From the NCBI GenBank assembly GCA_029891385.1, contig JAIWQS010000127.1, positions 1-64,000 on the forward strand: a DNA stretch of 64,000 bases, read 5' to 3'. Below the pieces are notes generated by a model, which was not told the origin of the DNA, ran no database searches, and saw nothing but the letters and a program-made list of their open reading frames with translations. The translations under genes were made by a program, and so were the position numbers. Shown here in pieces: positions 58,217-64,000 of this stretch. The stretch's first letter is position 1; every line of letters begins with the position of its first letter. The DNA is from Erythroxylum novogranatense. Taxonomy: Eukaryota; Streptophyta; Magnoliopsida; Malpighiales; Erythroxylaceae.

Positions 58217-60977
58217 TGTAACATCCCATTACTGTCAGCAAGGGTAAAATGGTAATATCGGGATTGACTGATCGGTTTTACTGTATTTACTGACTGAGTA
58301 TGCTACTGGCCTCTAATTATAGAGGAACTGGTTTACTGCATATGCATATATTCACAGGTATATGCATTCATGATTTTTCGGTATTTAATTGTGAATTGAA
58401 ATTGACTGAAGTGACTGGTTTGTGAACTGATCAAATTGTGAACTGACTGAACTGACTGGAATATGATTAATTGAGAAATTTGAGTTTTTGGGTTCAAATG
58501 ATTGATTTAATATTGGTTACGAGTGACTGGTATTTGATAGTGGATTATAGGAAATTTATGGAAAATTTAGGAGAAAATGCCCGGACCGGAAATATTTGAG
58601 AGACTGACCGATTGACTGTATAGTACTGAAAGAATGGTCCGATGACAATGGAAAAATTTAGAGTTATACTGTTAAGAAATAAATATGTTGAGTTATTGAA
58701 ATTTAGAGACTGAAATTTGGACTGATTCGGAGACTTAAGTCTATAAATACTAGGTCTGGAATTTGGGGGAAAAAGTTACCTAAGGCATATGAGTTCTTCC
58801 CCTCTACGGTGATTTCGATTTTCTCCCAACGGTGAGATCCTTCGATTTCTTCTTATGGCTTCTTCCTTATTGTGTTAGTCTAACATATCTATGGTGATTG
58901 ATGAAGGTTAGAAGCTTTGTTATTGGTTGATCGATTGGTTTGGAGGATTTTAGGGCTACGGTAGATTTGTGGATTGATCTGTGTTTTGGTAAGTTTTATG
59001 GTATTAATGTTGTTATTTATGGTTTCTACTGCATTTATGGTATTTATTAGGGTAGATTTGAGTGGTTGGAGTGTTTTAATGGAGGATTTAATGAGGAAAA
59101 CGATCGGAGGAGACGAAGAGGATAGTCGCACGCGCCTCAAGACGCTGAGCCCCGACGGCGACAATTTATATTCGTTACTTGGCCGAAGCTTATGTGACGC
59201 CTTGGCGAGCGTTATATATATATGACTTGTGACGTGTTTCTTAAGCCTCATGGCGTGCAGGACGATCGTCGCACGGTCTTGAAGCGAAGCTTCTGCTGCA
59301 TGGCGAGAGGGACTGTTCCATTGGATTAAAATTGATTTATTGGGCATAACTTTTGGTGTAGACCTCCGATTGAGGCGATTCCAGATTTGTTATGAACTAG
59401 GGAAAGAGGTCTACAATTGAGGATAAGTGTAGGAATTTGAATTGATCCAAATGAAATTGAATTATAAGGAATTGGGTCGATTATGGTGCATAGTATGACC
59501 TAAATGTCAAATTGAGACTATTGGAGTTTTAATTGGAATTTGCAATAGAAGTTTCGACCCGATAAATAAGGACTTGCTATAGGGTATTCAAATGGAGGTA
59601 AATTGACTGGATTTTAAGAATGGATCAAATAATTGTCGATCAATTGAACAAAGAGATAGGATTGAGTTTAAAGTACCGAAATTGGGATTTAGCACCGGAA
59701 AATCGTGAACATGCATCGTACATCATTTCACTAAGACATATGCATTACTGAATTGTTTAATTGGGCAATTAGTAATGGACTGTATTTTAACTGTTATAGA
59801 GGTACCGTTGGACCGTCGTTCCACGGATATTGCTGGGACTTCCAGGCAGTAGCTCGGAAGTTACAGGTGAGTAACCTAGTTGGTTTCTCAAATTCCTGAT
59901 TGTTTATATGCTCTGTATGAATTACTTGCAAAGGTGAACTGTATGATTACTGACGTGATTAGGATCGAATTGCATGCTTTATCAGAATCGAACTGGATCC
60001 TTTGCATGATCTGGGAGGCGATATCTTTCGGGCTTTATAGCCATATCTTGTAAATTGGTGAATCATGAATACTGAATTATGAACATTGCACTGCATGCAT
60101 AAATGCATGATCAGATAATGGACGTGTCCCAAGTTGCTATTATCACTGAAAAAGAGCCTCGAGCTCGAACACTGTACTGACCGGGCTTAGCCCGAGGGGA
60201 GAAATCCCTGACGCGCGTCCCCCACTGAACACTGACTGAGCACTTGGGCACAATACTGAATAACTGGAAAGAGTCTCATATGCATTATATACATGACTGA
60301 TTGAATTGTTAAATTGTGTGACGATTACTGAACTGTGTGATGCCATGATTTACTGTATATTGTGATGCGACATCAGAAATCGCATTCTATGCTCTTGTGT
60401 TATTGCCATCGATATCGCTTCATCGTTGTAAACTATTATAGAAAGTCTTGTATCGTATATATATACCATTAATTGATATTACTGTGTCGTGTTGTACGCA
60501 ATTTGCGTAATGCATGATTTGAGTGAACCATCGATGATGGTTTCTCGCTAAGTTCGCAAACTCACCCAAAATTGCAACCTATTTTTCAGGACTGATAGAG
60601 TAGACTCCTAGCTCCGAAGATCTTCTTCTCCTGCCGCCGATTTCTTTGGCGAGAGGCGATAACACATGTGTCGGTCAATTTGGGTTAGCTTTTAAGGATG
60701 ACTTAGGATAGATGCTTGTATCAGTTTCCTTTTTAGTTTTGTTAGGAGACTGATAGACTTGTCTATTCTGACATTGGATGACTGTACCAGATGATTATTA
60801 TTTTTGGGATCCAAATTTGCTGATTTCTGCTATTGTGATATTTTATAGTTTTTCTTATTGCGATGCCATGTGGATATTATTGGATAATGTTCTGGTAGTG
60901 CACCCTTATTGTGGGATACGTGTCGGAGCGACCTTCGGGTTTCCTGATATGTACCCCTACGGTGAGGGGGCGCTACA
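58217..60977 (+). repeat. 3' LTR of the gag-only element
   Basis: TGTAACATCCCATTACTG...GCGCTACA, followed by GTTAT. It has ACTG at many places where the 5' LTR has ATCG or a shorter form, and its GC-rich block (about 59,105-59,310) differs from that of the 5' LTR. Confidence 0.92.
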
Positions 60978-60982
60978 GTTAT

Positions 60983-61860
60983 GTTGCTCGTTGTACATGA
61001 CACACTCAATTAGGACATATGAGTGAAAAGGGATTATAGTTGTTGGCTAGTAAATCCCTTATCTTAGTTTAAAACACATTACTACTTAATCGTTGTAATC
61101 ATTGCTTGGATGGAAAGCAATATAGAGCCTTTTTCAAGGAAAGATCTACAAGGAAATCAGTGACATTATAGTTGGTGTATTCAGATGTTTGTGACCCTAT
61201 TGAGAATGAGTCATTAGGAGGTAATAAATATTTTGTTACATTTATTGATGATGGTTTGAGGAAGACTTGGGTGCATATGTTGAACTCAAAGAGTCAAGTA
61301 TTTGAAACTTTCTAGAAATTTCTTGTCATGGTAAAAAAGAAAGCTGAGAGGAAGCTAAAGTGCTAGCGAACAAATAATGAAGATGAGTATACTTCCAAGG
61401 TGCTTGAAGATTACTGTATATCACATGGCCTTATACATGAAAAGACAAAACCAAGGACTCCACAGTATAATAGTGTTATTGAGAGGATGAATAGTATAAT
61501 AGTGGAGCAAGTTCATTGCATGCTCAAAATGTCTATATTGTCAAAGAAATTTTTGAGGTGAAGTAGTCTATATTGCAGTCTACTTGATTAATTGAGCTCC
61601 CTCAGTTCCACCAAATTTTGAGATTCTCGAGAAAGTGTGGACTATTAAAGATCCCACATATCATCATCTGATAGTTTTTAGCTACAATGTATTTAGACAT
61701 GTACCTAAGGATCAGAGAAGAAAGCTTGACTTAAGGATGAGATCTTGCATCTTTGTTAGGTATGATGGTGATCAATGTGGCTTCAAACTCTATAACCTTA
61801 AGAAGCAAAATGTAGTTAGGAGTTGGGATGTGGTATTCTAAGAGCACAAGATAGGTATTT
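60983..61860 (+). pseudogene. Outer copia integrase, mixed frames
   Basis: Continuation of the outer copia. Pieces of a TNT1-like integrase are visible: TFIDD, EYTSKVLEDYCISHGLIHEK, TKPRTPQYNSVIERMNSTIV and, in a longer open stretch (61635-61841), WTIKDPTYHHLIVFSYNVFR, RSCIFVRYDGDQCGFKLYNL, RSWDVVF. Catalytic regions are present but frames are broken throughout. Confidence 0.82.
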
Positions 61861-63040
61861 ATCTTCTAAGAGGAGATAATTCATCACACACCAACTCATC
61901 ATATGACATTGTTAATTCTTTACTAATGTCTTCCATTGTTGAGTAGTTTACAAATAAAGGAGATCAAGTGTGTGACCAAGCATATATTGATGATAATCAA
62001 ATGTAGCGTAGTAATGTTGAGCAACATTAACTACATTCGGATAATGTTGAAGATGAAGTTTTTGAGTATAATGAGCATGGGGAGTAATTAGATTCAACAA
62101 CTAGCAATATATAGCTTCGAAAGTCGACAAGGGAGACAAGGCCTTCTATAAGGCATCCAAGCTCAAAATACTTGTTGGTTACTGCTAAGGGGAAGTCGGA
62201 AAATGTTCTAAAGGTTGCATCTTATAAAGACAAAGATCTCTAACTTCCAATTATAAAGGAAGAGATGAATTCCCTGAAAAAGAGTGATACATATGAGCTT
62301 GTGAAGCTTCCAAAAGACAAAAAAGCACTAAAGAATAAGTGAGTGTTCAAGATAAAGAATGATAGTGACAAGCTGGTCAAACTCAAGGCAAAGCTAGTGA
62401 TGAAAAGGTTCAATCAAAAGATAGGTATAGATTTTGATTAAATCTTCTCATTAATAATCAAGATGACCTTAATTTAAATAGTTTTAGGTCTCATTCCTAT
62501 TTGGATCTTGAACTCAAAAAATTAGATGTTAAAATAACCTTCTTGCTTGGAGATTTGGAAAAAGAGATACACATGAAGTAGCCAGAATTTCAAAGATAAA
62601 GACAAGAAAAATATGGGTTGTAAGTTTAATAAAGCCTATACGGGCTAAAACACTCCAAGGTAGTGGTATTAGAAGTTCAATTCTTTCATAACGGATCATG
62701 GTTACAAGTGAACTTATGTCGATGCTTACGTGTTTTTCAATAAGTTCAAAAGTGACAGCTTCTTCATTCTTCTTCTATATGTTTATAATATGCTAATTAT
62801 AGGTCAAGATGTTGGAAATACCCAAAAGTTAAAGGATGATTTGTCTAAATCTTTTGATATGAAATATTTGGAACCTACAAAGTTAATTTTAGGCATGAAG
62901 ATAACTTGAGACAGGAAGAATAGGAGATTGTAGTTGTCTCAGGAGAGATAAGTTGAAAGAGTGCTAGAATGGTTCAACACGAAGCATGGCAAGCCAATTA
63001 GCATGCCACTGAAGCCTCACTTCAAGTTGAGTAAGCGTGT
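61861..63040 (+). pseudogene. Outer copia RT remnant
   Basis: Mixed-frame RT: KEEMNSLKKSDTYELVKLPK, VFKIKNDSDKLVKLKAKLVM, then near the active site VYNMLIIGQDVGNTQKLKDD (the YVDD box is degraded), SFDMKYLEPTKLILGMKIT, and VERVLEWFNTKHGKPISMPL. It ends abruptly at about 63,040 after LSKR, before RNase H, where other sequence begins. Confidence 0.8.
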
Positions 63041-63041
63041 A

Positions 63042-64000
63042 TTATTGGTACCCGATCTTGAGACCGAAGCCTAACCAGAAAACGGAATCCTAAATGGAAA
63101 CAGAAAGCGAAACAAAGAGGATGAAAGCGAAAGAACGGATCTCAAAGCCGAAAGTGGGCCAAAACAAATGCGAAAAGCAAATCGGATCAAATAGCGTGCG
63201 AAACACAAATCGGATCGAAACAAAAAGCAAAAGCAAAAGCAAAAGCAAAAGGTGGACAAAACGAAAGAACGGATTACAACGCGAAACGAATTAAGCGAAA
63301 ACTAAAGAAATCAAATAGCGGAATCGAAGGAACAGATTCACCGAAAACAAATCGCTTAAGAACAAAAACTTATCTCTGACATCCGAAAACAAATATTTTA
63401 GAAAAACATCGCGTTAGAAACTCAAGACTCACTCGATTTAAACCAATCCGAAACCGGTATAGAATTTTTTTCTTTTTCATTTTTCACAATTTGTTCAAAA
63501 GCGTTCCCACGTTCAAACAATACCAATTTCTAAATGGAATTTAACAATTCCACAACCTCAATTCATTTCATTCTTCAAATTCATCATTTCTCATATTTTA
63601 AGCAAAACATATATCTATTTTATTTTTCCTTAAACATCTCACACATTGCTATACACAATCAAGCCATAAACAAAGAGCACTTCAATATTTCAATTCCAGG
63701 AACACAATTCATCGGACCTCCTGTTCGGAATCCCAACACAAACAAACACATTTATATACTTATAACACTTCAATAATTCTCAAACATCGGTATCATTGGA
63801 CCTCCTGTCCCGAACCCATATCACATTCAATCACATTCATCCATATCCAAGTCACATTCATATCTCAATTCAATACACAAATTCATAAATCATACATATC
63901 ATGAAATAAATGCTTACAAAATATTAATGGAATTTTCAAGCCATAATACAACATTAATCTCAAAATCCGAAATACGTAAGAATACAGAAATTCTAAAATC
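63042..64000 (-). repeat. Probable partial LTR of a further element
   Basis: Coding homology to copia stops at GTGTATTATTGGTACCCG and non-coding, CpG-containing, repeat-like sequence continues to the window end. It includes an AAAAGC microsatellite (63226-63249) and a duplicated GGACCTCCTGT motif (about 63,715 and 63,798). The pattern suggests an LTR inserted in reverse, its other end outside the window. This is an inference from position only. Confidence 0.35.

Larger units (their letters stand above)
52626..60977 (+). mobile_element. Gag-only chromovirus-like LTR element (non-autonomous)
   Basis: LTRs of 2689 and 2761 bp starting TGTAACATCCCATTACTG and ending GCGCTACA, with perfect target duplication GTTAT at 52621-52625 and 60978-60982. 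The interior has a PBS, a gag of the Tekay type, a zinc knuckle and the start of protease. Then about 1.5 kb without any RT, RNase H or integrase motif leads to the polypurine tract. Its coding part is close to the 29,222 element but the LTR belongs to another family. It is nested in the outer copia. Confidence 0.92.

Noticed and set aside
63094..63294. Lys/Glu/Ser-rich open frame
   Set aside because: Driven by an AAAAGC microsatellite in LTR-like DNA and mirrored by a Phe/Cys frame on the other strand.

Overview
The window is nuclear DNA from a flowering plant, almost certainly a eudicot. It carries layered LTR retrotransposons, a CACTA (En/Spm) DNA transposon, a LINE relic, one intron-containing host gene, and fragments of a TIR-type NBS-LRR resistance gene, a class absent from grasses. 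I see no rRNA, tRNA, CRISPR or operon structure. All calls come from reading the sequence and translations; no database search was run.

Left arm (1-12.9 kb): two head-to-tail 3'-terminal pieces of a Sirevirus-like Ty1-copia element on the minus strand. Each has the tail of RNase H and then a broken env-like ORF; a polypurine tract and a shared LTR lie between them. From about 6.7 to 10.1 kb follow LTR-derived tandem repeats rich in GTCTGC and GCTTTT motifs. The only likely host gene is at 13,047-13,853: four exons for a small secreted, six-cysteine, probably GPI-anchored protein.

Centre (15,017-45,781): one 30.8-kb CACTA element with CACTA/TAGTG ends and matching TTA target duplications. Its two minus-strand transposase genes (TNP2 type, then Transposase_24 type) are at 15.8-23.7 kb. 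It also holds two pieces of a TNL resistance gene, a LINE relic, and a Ty1-copia element (24,419-41,903, TSD ATCAG). That copia is split within its polyprotein by a Ty3 chromovirus of the Tekay/Del type (29,222-38,963). Without the copia, the CACTA would be about 13.3 kb.

Right arm (45.8-64 kb): a 2.9-kb nearly spacer-free palindrome (foldback or long-TIR MULE-like), then a decayed second copia (about 51.4-63.04 kb). This copia is interrupted by a second chromovirus-like element (52,626-60,977, TSD GTTAT) that keeps gag and a piece of protease but no recognisable reverse transcriptase or integrase. The window ends in what looks like a partial LTR of another element.

The order of events can be read from the nesting: CACTA first, copia into CACTA, Tekay into copia; separately, degenerate copia then gag-only chromovirus. 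Polyproteins are interrupted by stops, several of the CAG-to-TAG kind expected where methylated cytosines deaminate. The observations most worth a second look are the resistance-gene fragments in the CACTA, the row of mini-hairpins in the Tekay LTRs, the 2.9-kb palindrome, and a recurring ACTG/ATCG difference between paired LTRs.
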